Assembly (NCBI GenBank): GCA_965222485.1
Contig: CBDCUC010000040.1
Coordinates: forward strand, 1,302,001 to 1,366,000
Source of the DNA: CBDCUC01 sp965222485
GTDB taxonomy: Bacteria > Pseudomonadota > Alphaproteobacteria > Rhizobiales > Hyphomicrobiaceae
Length of the DNA: 64,000 bases
Reading direction: 5' to 3'
Positions 45,536-54,043 of the stretch are shown in pieces; positions within the stretch are counted from its first letter, which is position 1; every line of letters starts with the position of its first letter. The notes under the pieces were generated by a model that saw only the letters and a program-made list of their open reading frames with translations, made no database searches and was not told the DNA's origin. The translations under genes were made by a program, and so were the position numbers.

Positions 45536-46615
45536 TCAAAATGCGCGAAATTGCAGCGCCCGCCCCGCGAGCGCTCGTAATCCACTCAGACTGCTCGTGT
45601 AGGCGACGGTGAAGACATCCGGCGAGATTTCCTCTGCGCCGCTCAATTGGCCAGAAGAATTCAACCTAAGTGCCATGCTCTTCAGTTGCTGATGTGAGTT
45701 TAGGTGCGCAATTGACCGCGTGTCTCCATCCCGCAGCGTGCCATCAACATCAGGCTTCGTGTCTTCAACCTCCCCCCAGCTCTTGAGCATCTCAAGATTT
45801 GACTTTGCATCAGGGTAATCCGGATTGAGCCTGATGACCTGCTTCATATCGGCGATCGCTTCAGCCAGGTTGTTCAACAAGCCGTGCGCTTCACCGCGAG
45901 CAAAATAGGTACGAGCCAAAAGCTTTTCGAGGTTCTCCATTGAGTCTGAGTCGGATGCCGCCTCGTTCTTATTGCCCTTTCCATCGATTCTCTGCCTCAT
46001 CTCTGCTTTGATCAATCTGATGGCAAGATCAAAATCCCGCAATGCTCCGGTCAGATCTTCCATTTTCTTCAGCGCAAGACCTCGACCAACGTATGCTCCG
46101 AAATTGTTCGGATCGTACTTGAGCGCCATTTTGAAATCATCAAGAGCATTGCGAGCCTTGCCCTCCTTCACGAGGAGCACATTGCCCCGATTCAGGTAGG
46201 CCAATGATGACTTCGGCCTAAGCTTGATCGCCTCGCTGTAGTCTTTGATCGCGGCATCAAAGCTGCCTTTTCGTGCAAGGCTATTACCCCGCAAAACGAA
46301 TACTTCGGACATCGATTGCTTGAGTGCCGACGGCAAGGCCCTGTACTTTCTCCCCTTCCAATAATACCTGATGGCCTTGTCCCAATCGCGCTTCTTGATG
46401 AAATCGTTGGCACGCAAATAATAAGCAACACCGAGATTGTTCTTCGCTATTCGACGATTCTTTCGGCTAAGTTTTCGCTTAAGGAGTCTGTGGCACGCAC
46501 TTATCTGTGCCTTGCTGCATCTCCTGTAGTCGTTTGCATGGCTGGACGTGGCACTGGCATCGAGCCCAAGCAACAGTCCTATTACGAGGACAACAGCGAT
46601 AGGTGCGACCTTCAT
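45536..46615 (-). CDS. Exported TPR protein, first of a three-gene TPR operon
   Basis: 359 residues from ATG 46615 (GGGAG 8 nt upstream; the frame extends to 46747). The signal peptide contains APIAVVLVIGLLLGLDA. The opening segment is shortened: YRRCSKAQISACHRLLKR has the Cys only 7 apart. TPRs follow, resembling those of the next gene so closely in order (NNLGVAYYLRANDFIKKRDW against KNLGLAYFVRAIKLRDKGDV) that tandem duplication is likely. The C-terminal about 60 residues are not TPR and lack the family cap, so the 3' end may have been replaced or frameshifted. Confidence 0.85.
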   Translation of the reverse strand: MKVAPIAVVLVIGLLLGLDASATSSHANDYRRCSKAQISACHRLLKRKLSRKNRRIAKNNLGVAYYLRANDFIKKRDWDKAIRYYWKGRKYRALPSALKQSMSEVFVLRGNSLARKGSFDAAIKDYSEAIKLRPKSSLAYLNRGNVLLVKEGKARNALDDFKMALKYDPNNFGAYVGRGLALKKMEDLTGALRDFDLAIRLIKAEMRQRIDGKGNKNEAASDSDSMENLEKLLARTYFARGEAHGLLNNLAEAIADMKQVIRLNPDYPDAKSNLEMLKSWGEVEDTKPDVDGTLRDGDTRSIAHLNSHQQLKSMALRLNSSGQLSGAEEISPDVFTVAYTSSLSGLRALAGRALQFRAF

Positions 46616-47307
46616 GTTTGTTCTCCCACGGCCTGCCCGTTCTGCGTATCGGTATGGCGCATTTTGCTGGGCGACACGACGGCGCGCTTCTCGGTGGCCG
46701 GTTTCAAACCGGTTCAATTGTCCGGGCGCGTCACATGGACGTCGCACCTAGTTTCCAACACCTGCCCTGGAAAAATCAACGCATGTCAGGAGAGATTCCG
46801 GCAATTCGTAGCAAACCGAGCCAGACTCGCGTTCTTGGCTGTTTCCTTTGTTGCGTTGCAGTGAAGCTGAAGTCTTGGCCGCGGGCCCATGTCTGAGGGA
46901 ACTAGGGTATGGGGTTACAGCTCTCAATTTGCCGGAAAGTGTCCGCCTGTGCGGTGCGTTGTGCGTCGTCTGGGTTTACGAGACACAGTGAGGACCCAGT
47001 GAGGACCCAGTGAAGAGAGGGCTTGGATCACCTGCTGTGTTGATCTAAGCGGCCAGCTTTTGATGTTGAAAGCGCTTTCACTGGAACAATATGCGTTTGA
47101 TTTTTTCTTTTTGTAGCATTTTGGGACCGTTGAGCGACTAGAGTCCAAGGACAGAAATGGGCGACTGGATTGCTCGCGGGCAGGATGCCGACCCATTGTG
47201 GCTCTGACGCGCAATCATTGCTGACTGATGGTTGAAACTTTCCATCTCAATGCACTGACACTAGATTGTTGTCCAATCTAGTGGCGTGTTACCGGGGGTC
47301 CTGCCCT
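46616..47307. other. Intergenic between divergent genes, 692 bp
   Basis: Contains promoters for the TPR operon (minus) and the TIR-SUMF1 gene (plus). A short tandem repeat, CAGTGAGGACC twice plus a third partial copy, lies at about 46987-47015. ORFs on both strands lack ribosome-binding sites. Confidence 0.45.
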
Positions 47308-48948
47308 ATGGTCAGAAATATGTTTACTAGTTATCGGTGCGATTGTTCCAAGATGGAAGCTGGCCTTCTGCACGTGCTGGCATTGCGCTGCAACAAGAAG
47401 CAGTTCTTGATTGATCTGGACGGTCTCGTTGGGCAGAGGCCCGACGAGCGCCTCAATGGCACATTGAGCCAGTGCGGCGTTCTTCTAGCGGTCAACGGTC
47501 CTCAGCGGACCGAGTTGCTCAAAAAGCAATCGGAAGCAGATGAGCAAGACTGCGTTTCAGAGGGGATTGTGACGGCTCTGAAGCGGCGCATAGCGTTTAA
47601 TCCGGTTCTGCTCAATGGGGGCGCACTGCCAGCACTGCCCAAACTACCCGATGTCATCAAACGCCTGACACTTTCTCAGAAGTGCGGCATCAAGCGTGGT
47701 CGGTTCGGACGCAATGTCGATGATTTGGTAGCGGCGATCAAGGCAGTCCGAAACGCACGTGTGTCAGCCTCGTCCTCTACGTTGGGCAAGTTGGTTCCAG
47801 GACTCATGCTGCTTCTGGCTGGCGGCGGTGCTGGACACGCGGCCGACCACGGTAAGTTGGAACAACTTATTTCAACACATTCATACGTCTCCACTTACCA
47901 AGTCGAAGCGGAACGGCATACGAAGGCGCAAACCAAGTTGGGAGTGGAAACATTGGCGAGGACAAAGAAGGAAGCAGAGCGACTTGGAGAAGTCGAACGA
48001 ACAGGCAATAAAATTGGGGAGGCAAGTAAAGCGGCTGTAGAAGCAATAAAGCACGGCCATGACATGCCGTTGGCACGGGAGAGAGCCCACAAGTCGGTAG
48101 TGGCCGAGGCACAATCCAAAGGGGGTGTAGCCGAAGTGAATCGCAAAGCAGAAGGGTACGTGCACAAACATTTGCCTGCGCTCACCGTGAAGCCCGGCTC
48201 AGGCAAAAGCTTCAGGGACTGTTATGCCTGCCCTGAAATGGTGATCGTCCCCGCCGGTAGTTTTATGATGGACTCTCCTGCAAAAGCGAAGGACCAAAAC
48301 GGTGCCGAGGGTGAGCAGCGCAAAATAAGCATCAATAAGCCCTTTGCCGTTGGCAAATACGAAATTACATGGGTTGAGTGGGGCGCTTGTGTCGCTGCCG
48401 GAGCCTGTAACAGCGTTGCAGTTGAAAAAGCGGGCGGCGACCGCGGATGGGGCAAAGGTCGAAGGCCCGTCATCAACGTAACTTGGAACGATGCCAAAAT
48501 CTATGCTGGTTGGCTATCGAAGGAGGCAGGCAAACCTTACCGTCTTTTGACCGAGGCAGAATGGGAGTACTCCGCCCGTGCGGGAACGAAAACAGCGTTC
48601 TGGTGGGGAAATTCGATCTCAGCCAAACAGGCCAATTATTACAGCAAAAACGGTGACAACTACAATCGAACCGTAGTGGTCGATAGCTATGAACCGAATC
48701 CCTGGGGACTCTATCAGGTGCATGGTAATGTTTGGGAATGGGTCGAGGATTGCTTTATCGGCAGCTACAATGGTGCGCCATCCGATGCAATCGCACGCGC
48801 GAAGAACAAGTGCACTATGCGCGTATTTCGCGGAGGTTCCTGGCTCGACAATCCTCACAACCTCCGCACTGTTGTCCGCAGCTGGAACCGGCACGACAGG
48901 CGGGTGGACAATATCGGTTTCCGTGTCGCGAGGACACTTACTCCCTGA
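47308..48948 (+). CDS. TIR domain - membrane segment - SUMF1 (FGE-sulfatase-like) protein
   Basis: About 546 residues from ATG 47308; the frame opens at 47266. Residues about 4-150 follow the TIR pattern: FTSYRCDCSKMEAGLLHVLA, FLIDLDGL, LSQCGVLLAVNGP, then NPVLLNGGALPALPKLPDV. One hydrophobic helix (TLGKLVPGLMLLLAGGGAG) follows, then about 120 charged helical residues. The SUMF1/FGE-like C-type-lectin fold covers about 310-545 (MVIVPAGSFMMDSP, EITWVEWGAC, PYRLLTEAEWEYSARAG, GNVWEWVEDC, VFRGGSWLDN). The copper-binding Cys of true FGE is not seen at the NLRTVVR position, so it is probably a binding module. Likely a TIR signalling or defence effector anchored in the membrane. Confidence 0.8.
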   Translation: MVRNMFTSYRCDCSKMEAGLLHVLALRCNKKQFLIDLDGLVGQRPDERLNGTLSQCGVLLAVNGPQRTELLKKQSEADEQDCVSEGIVTALKRRIAFNPVLLNGGALPALPKLPDVIKRLTLSQKCGIKRGRFGRNVDDLVAAIKAVRNARVSASSSTLGKLVPGLMLLLAGGGAGHAADHGKLEQLISTHSYVSTYQVEAERHTKAQTKLGVETLARTKKEAERLGEVERTGNKIGEASKAAVEAIKHGHDMPLARERAHKSVVAEAQSKGGVAEVNRKAEGYVHKHLPALTVKPGSGKSFRDCYACPEMVIVPAGSFMMDSPAKAKDQNGAEGEQRKISINKPFAVGKYEITWVEWGACVAAGACNSVAVEKAGGDRGWGKGRRPVINVTWNDAKIYAGWLSKEAGKPYRLLTEAEWEYSARAGTKTAFWWGNSISAKQANYYSKNGDNYNRTVVVDSYEPNPWGLYQVHGNVWEWVEDCFIGSYNGAPSDAIARAKNKCTMRVFRGGSWLDNPHNLRTVVRSWNRHDRRVDNIGFRVARTLTP

Positions 48949-49124
48949 ACCTATTATGTAGATATGTACGGACCTCATGGGCACCTCTGCGTTTCACTGC
49001 AACGCGCCAGAGTCCCTCGACAATCCCGGGGCCGTCTACACATGAAGGTTGACTTATCGCAACTTGCGCGGCGAGCTGTGGCTCACTTGTGATTCCAAAC
49101 GAAAGTGTAGAGCTGAGTTGACCG

Positions 49125-49421
49125 ATGAGAGTCTATCTCGATGATGAGCGACAAACACCGGATGGTTGGGTGCGTGTCTATTGGCCCGATGAGGCCATCG
49201 CATTGCTAGAAACAGGTGACGTGGTGGAGATCAGCCTTGATCACGATCTTGGCGATGACGAGCGCGGGACGGGGTATGACGTTCTATTGTGGATCGAAGA
49301 AGCCGTTGTGGTGCGGGGTTTCGAGCCTCCAAATATGTCTGTGCATTCCGCCAACAGTTCAGCACGTCAAAAGATGGAAGCAGCGATTGCTACGATTTTA
49401 AGGTTAGCGGCGCGATACTAG
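49125..49421 (+). CDS. Cyclic-phosphate-processing receiver (cREC) domain protein
   Basis: 98 residues, a single receiver-like domain. The start MRVYLDDERQTPDGWVRV carries the acidic pair, ISLDHDLGDDERGTGYDVL is the conserved central stretch, and FEPPNMSVHSANSSARQKM is the end. This matches the cREC group, proposed on comparative grounds to process cyclic phosphates linked to RNA or nucleotide metabolism and conflict systems. It stands alone, about 180 bp after the TIR-SUMF1 gene on the same strand. Activity unproven. Confidence 0.78.
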   Translation: MRVYLDDERQTPDGWVRVYWPDEAIALLETGDVVEISLDHDLGDDERGTGYDVLLWIEEAVVVRGFEPPNMSVHSANSSARQKMEAAIATILRLAARY

Positions 49422-49595
49422 CTCGGCATATGCCATATTGTGGTCTGTCACATGAGTACGTGTGACGTCTGCGGTCATGATCGGAGATGCGGGACGCAGA
49501 TGAAGTAACGCCTACGCGTACGCGAGAGCAGATGAGTTGAAGGGACCCTGCATCCAAGGAGGAGCCGGCCACGAATTCAATAGCGGTCGCCTGAT

Positions 49596-49925
49596 CTACC
49601 CAGGACGAAGTGAGTTGACCTTCCCAATAATTTCTCGCATCCGCTCTGGCCAGCGCGGCGAAACGCTTATCGCCGTCCGTTCCGCAGCTATCCTATCAGC
49701 TGGCATTTCTGATGAGACCGCAATCGCCCAGACCGAAGCGATGTCGTTTGAGCGCTCCATCGGATCGACCAAGAATGTTACGAAAATCCGAGCCCCGACC
49801 GGACGCCATGATGATGTCAAACCCCAGAATTCATGCGCCCACCAGTTATCCGACACGCGGCACTCGATGTTCCATCCGTTGTCCTGAATTTCAGCGCGCA
49901 ACTTGACTTTATCAGGTTCACCCAT
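49596..49925 (-). CDS. Hypothetical protein
   Basis: About 109 residues from the ATG at 49925; 49934 is an alternative and neither has a clear ribosome-binding site. Soluble, with NGWNIECRVSDNWWAHEFWG and VTFLVDPMERSNDIASVWAI. The regular amphipathic pattern suggests a real alpha/beta protein. It may belong to the small immunity-like or cargo genes of this part of the island. No family recognised. Confidence 0.5.
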   Translation of the reverse strand: MGEPDKVKLRAEIQDNGWNIECRVSDNWWAHEFWGLTSSWRPVGARIFVTFLVDPMERSNDIASVWAIAVSSEMPADRIAAERTAISVSPRWPERMREIIGKVNSLRPG

Positions 49926-50227
49926 TTGGTCCACATATGGTTCCGCCCAACCAATGACGTAATTTTACCAGCTGTTATTGTCACAGCGGTCAGCATGGCA
50001 GCTGGCGGCGGCATTTATACTGTAATACCGTATTGAACGTGCCGCGTAAGATCTGCCCTGCCAGTGTTGCCACCCCGTGGTTAGCTAATTGCGATGCTGG
50101 ATCGATCCAAATTAGAGGCTGAATGGCTCAATGCTAACAGAAGTTGAGGCAAGGATACACTTGGAGCGCCCTCTTGAATATCCGGGCCTAGCTGTCAAAA
50201 AAAGGGGCTCTAGAAATTCTCCGGCTT

Positions 50228-50650
50228 TTGCGGAGTCCAGCGTTTGACCCGGAGGCCGTTTGGTCGCTCAACAAAATAGGCGATGAATTCTTCTTGCGAA
50301 GAATTGTTTATACGGTGAACCGTGACGGACAGTCCGGAGTTACCACTCACAACACCTTCGGAGTGGAGTCTTCTATCCTCACATCGAAAACCGAGGAAGT
50401 ACTGGATCAATTGGGTCGGATCACTTTGCGACCCTTTGTGCCGGGGCATACTGGTCCAGGTATAGATGGCTGCATATATGGAGTAAGGGTTGGGCACTAC
50501 ATGAAGCAGGCGGAATTAACCTGGTGGTGCAAGCCCCCGGATGATTGGTCGGTACTTCGGGACTGGCACGCCAGAACCATAATGGAATTTGAAGCACACC
50601 TTGCTGCATCGTCGGTGCCAATCCAAGAAAAGCATCCGTGGGTCGAGTGA
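50228..50650 (+). CDS. Hypothetical protein
   Basis: 140-residue open frame (TTG start; the true start is uncertain). Soluble, with LRRIVYTVNRDGQSGVTTHN, GPGIDGCIYGVRVGHYMKQA and LTWWCKPPDDWSVLRDWHAR. The Trp-rich, evenly mixed composition supports coding, and the minus-strand ORF over the same region looks poorer. No family recognised. Confidence 0.5.
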   Translation: MRSPAFDPEAVWSLNKIGDEFFLRRIVYTVNRDGQSGVTTHNTFGVESSILTSKTEEVLDQLGRITLRPFVPGHTGPGIDGCIYGVRVGHYMKQAELTWWCKPPDDWSVLRDWHARTIMEFEAHLAASSVPIQEKHPWVE

Positions 50651-50991
50651 CCGGCTCTTGTGGACAGCAAACCTGGATTGTCGTTCGGCGCCATAGATTG
50701 AATTGATCATATCAAACCCGATTTCAGCAACTGGCCCGTCGCGTCGCGCGACAGCCTTGCAACGTTGGCTCCACGCCAAAAGCCGAAAAACTTTCTGCTC
50801 ATGGCCCATCGATACAGCGATGGAACGGTAGGTAATTGATCAGAGCGGCCATGGGCAATTGATAGGGTGCAGCGCTTAGTTCCGACAGTCTGTGGATGCC
50901 ACCGTCTTGCCATTCATTCGGCACATGTCCGTCACGACTCGATGTTCATGTTGCGTTCGCGAGCAAATGCAGGAGCGACGAGCATCAACCG

Positions 50992-51696
50992 ATGACGAAT
51001 TTGAGGATCAGAAAAAAGGATTGCATCGATTGCGGTGAGAAGATCAGTCGCGATGCCAATCGCTGTCCCCATTGTACGAGCTATCAAGATGGTAGCAGCG
51101 GTTTTAATGCGCGGACTGGCCAGCTCATCATGCTATTCGCCGTTCTCGTGTCCGCCTACGCTGCTTACCAAGCATCAGAGGCTTCACGACTGGCTACTAT
51201 CGGCCATCTTTCACCTACGCTTACGCGCTTAGAGCTTCGAAACGAAAGTTTGGACTTCGAAATATTCAATACTGGGAACTTGCGCGCTCACCTAAAAGGC
51301 TTAAGCGTCTCTGCCAAAGGATACTTAGATACACCCAGGGGCGACAGCGGTGACAAGCGCGAAGTTCGCACAGATATTCAGTTCGACTTCGGCGATGATG
51401 ATAAGCAAATACAGCCACGAGATCGACTAACCAGTAACCTGCCCCTGAGATCGGTGACCTCTGTTTCAATCGATGCGGCGTACCGGTCTATGGATTCGAA
51501 CGAGGTGCTAGCCACCTTTGCCAGCACGTCAGGTGAGGGACCGAGCACATGTACTGCATCAATGTCATTCATCGATCCCCATGGCGCGGTTAATTCACGC
51601 CTCATCGCGAGTCCGACGATAGACTGCAAGATTGTTGCCGACCTAATTGTGCGAATCCGCGCTCGTAACGTCGCTAACCGTGGCCCGCAGCACTGA
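50992..51696 (+). CDS. Zinc-ribbon, single-pass membrane protein
   Basis: About 234 residues from the ATG at 50992; the frame opens at 50896. An N-terminal zinc ribbon (CIDCGEKISRDANRCPHC) is followed by a membrane helix (GQLIMLFAVLVSAYAAYQAS). A beta-rich domain of about 170 residues follows (LRNESLDFEIFNTGNLRAHL, FDFGDDDKQIQPRDRL). The layout, a cytosolic zinc finger joined to an outside beta domain, recurs in uncharacterised proteobacterial proteins. A hairpin terminator on this strand lies about 320 bp downstream. Confidence 0.6.
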   Translation: MTNLRIRKKDCIDCGEKISRDANRCPHCTSYQDGSSGFNARTGQLIMLFAVLVSAYAAYQASEASRLATIGHLSPTLTRLELRNESLDFEIFNTGNLRAHLKGLSVSAKGYLDTPRGDSGDKREVRTDIQFDFGDDDKQIQPRDRLTSNLPLRSVTSVSIDAAYRSMDSNEVLATFASTSGEGPSTCTASMSFIDPHGAVNSRLIASPTIDCKIVADLIVRIRARNVANRGPQH

Positions 51697-51945
51697 CGGC
51701 GATCCGCCTACCGTTTATCAACTTCCGGTCATGAAGGTGTTCCAGAACTAGTCCAGCTGGATGTGCTTGGCCCTTTAGAGCAACTCGCATTGTCCGCAAA
51801 CTCTGCAAATCGGCTGTCAGGTCCGGATGTAGAACGATGTTTCACGTTTGAAACCTGAACGTTTCACGGTGCAACTTCAGGTGCGCAAACGCTAATCAGT
51901 TCGTTTCAATCCGCTTCTTGTGGGCCGAATGCACTCTTGCAGTTA

Positions 51946-51976
51946 ATGCCCCGGCCAATGAACTGGCCGGGGGCAT
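51946..51976. terminator. GC-rich stem-loop after the 51992 gene
   Basis: ATGCCCCGGCCA pairs with TGGCCGGGGGCAT (one bulged G) across a 6-nt loop. It lies 16 bp beyond the stop codon of the minus-strand small membrane protein gene, so it probably ends that transcript. There is no T tract. Confidence 0.5.
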
Positions 51977-51991
51977 GAGGTTACGCCGCCT

Positions 51992-52321
51992 TTATGCGCC
52001 GCGCGCTGTGGTCTTTGGAACTGCAGGGAAAGACGTCTGCAGTTCCTTTATTTTTGGGTCTCGGCTGTGGTGCTGCCTGAAGGCGCGAACCCAATCCACG
52101 ACATTGGGGTGAGATGTGCTGTCAAACACAGACTCATCCGTTTCTCTATTCACGGCGTGCGCCAACCCAAGTTCCTGCAGTTGTTCCCGTCGGGCGCGGA
52201 TTGCCCGCACGATTGCGAGTGGTACGAGTAGGAGTAGGTCAATAATAAGCGCGACAAGGATCTGTGGCAGTGCCGCCAATGCAGAGATGAGGCCGTCGGG
52301 ACTATCATCATTTGCGACCAT
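51992..52321 (-). CDS. Small membrane protein, hypothetical
   Basis: 109 residues from ATG 52321, with AGGAGC 8 nt upstream. One long hydrophobic helix (ALPQILVALIIDLLLLVPLA) sits near residue 20, followed by a basic stretch (AIRARREQLQELG) and a soluble tail (VVDWVRAFRQHHSRDP). Its codons for the C-terminus overlap a plus-strand terminator-like hairpin. Found in the right part of the island near the maintenance genes; role unknown. Confidence 0.6.
   Translation of the reverse strand: MVANDDSPDGLISALAALPQILVALIIDLLLLVPLAIVRAIRARREQLQELGLAHAVNRETDESVFDSTSHPNVVDWVRAFRQHHSRDPKIKELQTSFPAVPKTTARGA
52017..52055 (+). terminator. Rho-independent terminator, plus strand
   Basis: A perfect 10-bp stem (GGAACTGCAG / CTGCAGTTCC) with a 10-nt loop, followed by TTTATTTTT. 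It faces plus-strand transcripts such as that of the zinc-ribbon gene at 50992, and lies inside the 3' end of the convergent small membrane protein gene. Confidence 0.7.
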
Positions 52322-52357
52322 GATTGAAGCTCCTTTCTTCACATCGGTGTTCGCATT

Positions 52358-52389
52358 GGCTCCGCCGGGACCATCGGCGGGGCCTTTTT
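52358..52389 (+). terminator. Rho-independent terminator, plus strand, second
   Basis: The stem GGCTCCGCCG / CGGCGGGGCC (one G-T pair) with a 7-nt loop is followed by TTTTT. No plus-strand gene precedes it within the last 650 bp, so it may end an unrecognised or antisense transcript. Confidence 0.6.
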
Positions 52390-52613
52390 GCGCCCAAAGC
52401 GGTCAAGCTCCAGGGGCTGTCGACCGGCGCATGGTTTGCTTGCGTGGTCGGCCGCCGCAGAAGCCAGTTAGGCGCTGAGCTCCGTGTTTCGTATGCAGTG
52501 GGACGATTGGGGAAAGAGATGTTGTTCGCGCTGGGTCAGTCGATAATGCGGCCGGACGACGTGCCAGCTTTACTTATGCAATTTCATTAAATTCAGCAGC
52601 CACCGCAGAGCGA

Positions 52614-52889
52614 CTACGCAATAAAGATGATCTCGCGCTCCACAATCTCATAGGCGATCAATGGAATGGCCTCAAAGCGCGCAACCCGATCGGGCCCCGA
52701 TTCATTGGGAGGTGACGGGGCGGTGACAAGATTGGAAATGATGGTTTCAAATCGGTCCATCGCCTGTTGGCCCACCTCATCGACGTGCGAGCGAAGCTCC
52801 TTAGCATTCTCGAACTCGCGCACCATTTCCGGCTTGTGGCGACGAATATGCGCCTCATACATGCTGGCGAACTTGGCGGCGCTGGGCAT
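52614..52889 (-). CDS. Small helical hypothetical protein
   Basis: 91 residues, soluble and strongly helical: MYEAHIRRHKPEMVREFENA, LRSHVDEVGQQAMDRFETII, then EAIPLIAYEIVEREIIFIA. GGAGG lies about 12 nt before the ATG, further than usual. It follows the RHH regulator gene on the same strand with about 80 bp between, so the two may share a promoter and regulation. A partner of the RHH protein is possible but unsupported. Confidence 0.6.
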   Translation of the reverse strand: MPSAAKFASMYEAHIRRHKPEMVREFENAKELRSHVDEVGQQAMDRFETIISNLVTAPSPPNESGPDRVARFEAIPLIAYEIVEREIIFIA

Positions 52890-52969
52890 TTGCGGTCATG
52901 TCCTCCAGTGATTCGAGTGATCCGGCGCTTATCCCAAAGGCCGAGCGTCGATTGAAACGGGCGACGCGA

Positions 52970-53116
52970 TCACGAGCCGGGCTTTAATTTGCGTTCCAGA
53001 GAGCGGATGAATGCACGGATAATGTCCGTCTTGGACCTCAGTGTTTGTTCGGCGTATGCGGTCAGGATCTCGTCTTCCTCGCGACTGATCCGAACATTGA
53101 GATTGTTTCTCTCCAT
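52970..53116 (-). CDS. Ribbon-helix-helix DNA-binding protein
   Basis: 48 residues, short enough to be missed by length cut-offs. NNLNVRIS forms the DNA-contacting strand, followed by REEDEILTAYAEQTLRSK and TDIIRAFIRSLERKL as the two helices, the RHH/CopG layout. A perfect 11-bp inverted repeat lies 4 bp upstream of the start, the typical position for autoregulation. In mobile elements such proteins control copy number, transfer or toxin-antitoxin genes; no toxin partner is evident. Confidence 0.8.
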   Translation of the reverse strand: MERNNLNVRISREEDEILTAYAEQTLRSKTDIIRAFIRSLERKLKPGS

Positions 53117-53120
53117 GCGC

Positions 53121-53149
53121 GCATTGTAATGTATTGTGCATTACAATGC
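53121..53149. promoter_or_regulatory. Perfect inverted repeat, probable RHH operator
   Basis: GCATTGTAATG and its exact complement CATTACAATGC are separated by 7 nt, directly upstream of the RHH gene. Each half contains TGTAAT/ATTACA, a suitable half-site for an RHH dimer. It would cover the promoter. Confidence 0.7.
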
Positions 53150-54043
53150 AAACAGACAGTTTGCTAAATAATGTTAAGATGCTGAGCCCCTCAGAATTGA
53201 AGGGATTTGCCGTCAAATTCACGCTTGCGGGCATTTGCGCAAGCGGTGGGCCCAACCAAACGTTTGTGTGTCTAGATCATCGTCGTTGCGGATCGAAAGA
53301 ACTAGTGGCGGGGTCGGGGTTGATTTTGCGGACAATCGGTAAGACGCTGTAACAGAGTTACTTTTCGAAATTTTCCACCTCTGGCCACCCCTGTCCGGGT
53401 GATGTCCGGCCTGTCCGGACTACGGTCCGGTCTGAGGTCCGGTCTGCCTGGTCATGCCCCGGACATGTCCGGCCGCTTCGATGGACATCATCTACAGGCA
53501 ACTTTATCGAACGTTTGCGAAAAGGGGTGCTTGCAACCAGGCTGGTCCCGCGGCTCAAGTCGCCGCATTTGAGGATCAGAGTTGTGCATGGCCATCTCCG
53601 GCCTGTGAACCTGATGACTGACGTGCGCCCGAGGAACCGGTGCCCGCACGGCACCGCGCTGGTCTCATCTCAGTGATGTGGATGTTTGTGCTTTCTTTCA
53701 GGTGGGTGTTGTCTTCAACACGTGCGCGGTCGCACGTGCGAGGATCTGCGAGCATCTCTGGGTTCGCGTTATCAGCGTTTGATGGTGTTGAAACACGGAC
53801 AAACGAGCGGGCCGCCTGCAATGCGAATGCCTGCTGCTCAGGCAAGGGAATTGCGCGAAAATGCGCGTCAGCATGATTGGTTGTATTGGGGAAGCGACGT
53901 GTGCTGGCCGCATGCACAAAAACACGAGATTTCAGAGCATATGAGGCTCGAAGGCTGCGGATTACTAAACTAGATAGCCTATCCCATACTGTTCGATCGA
54001 GGGGTATTCCTCCAATAGTCAGATGTTTTTGTTTTTTAGCACG
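53150..54043. other. Non-coding stretch of about 0.9 kb beside the polymerase-like gene
   Basis: No ORF here is convincing: the 72-codon plus-strand ORF at 53134 and several overlapping 75-110-codon ORFs lack ribosome-binding sites. It contains the TCCGG cluster at 53391-53473. Its position between the RHH regulator and the polymerase-like gene suits an origin or control region. Confidence 0.5.
53391..53473. repeat. Iteron-like cluster of seven TCCGG motifs
   Basis: Within 83 bp the word TCCGG occurs seven times (six direct, one inverted), mostly as TGTCCGG or GGTCCGG. It ends in a 14-bp perfect palindrome CCGGACATGTCCGG at 53459-53472. The density is far above the surroundings. It could be a replication-initiator or regulator binding array. 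Confidence 0.6.

Noticed and set aside
46987..47015. Short CAGTGAGGACC tandem repeat as a CRISPR-like array
   Set aside because: Only two full copies and a partial one, with no spacers and no cas genes anywhere in the window.
53134..53352. 72-codon plus-strand ORF divergent from the RHH gene
   Set aside because: Its start lies inside the inverted-repeat operator and it has no ribosome-binding site or family resemblance; possible but unsupported.
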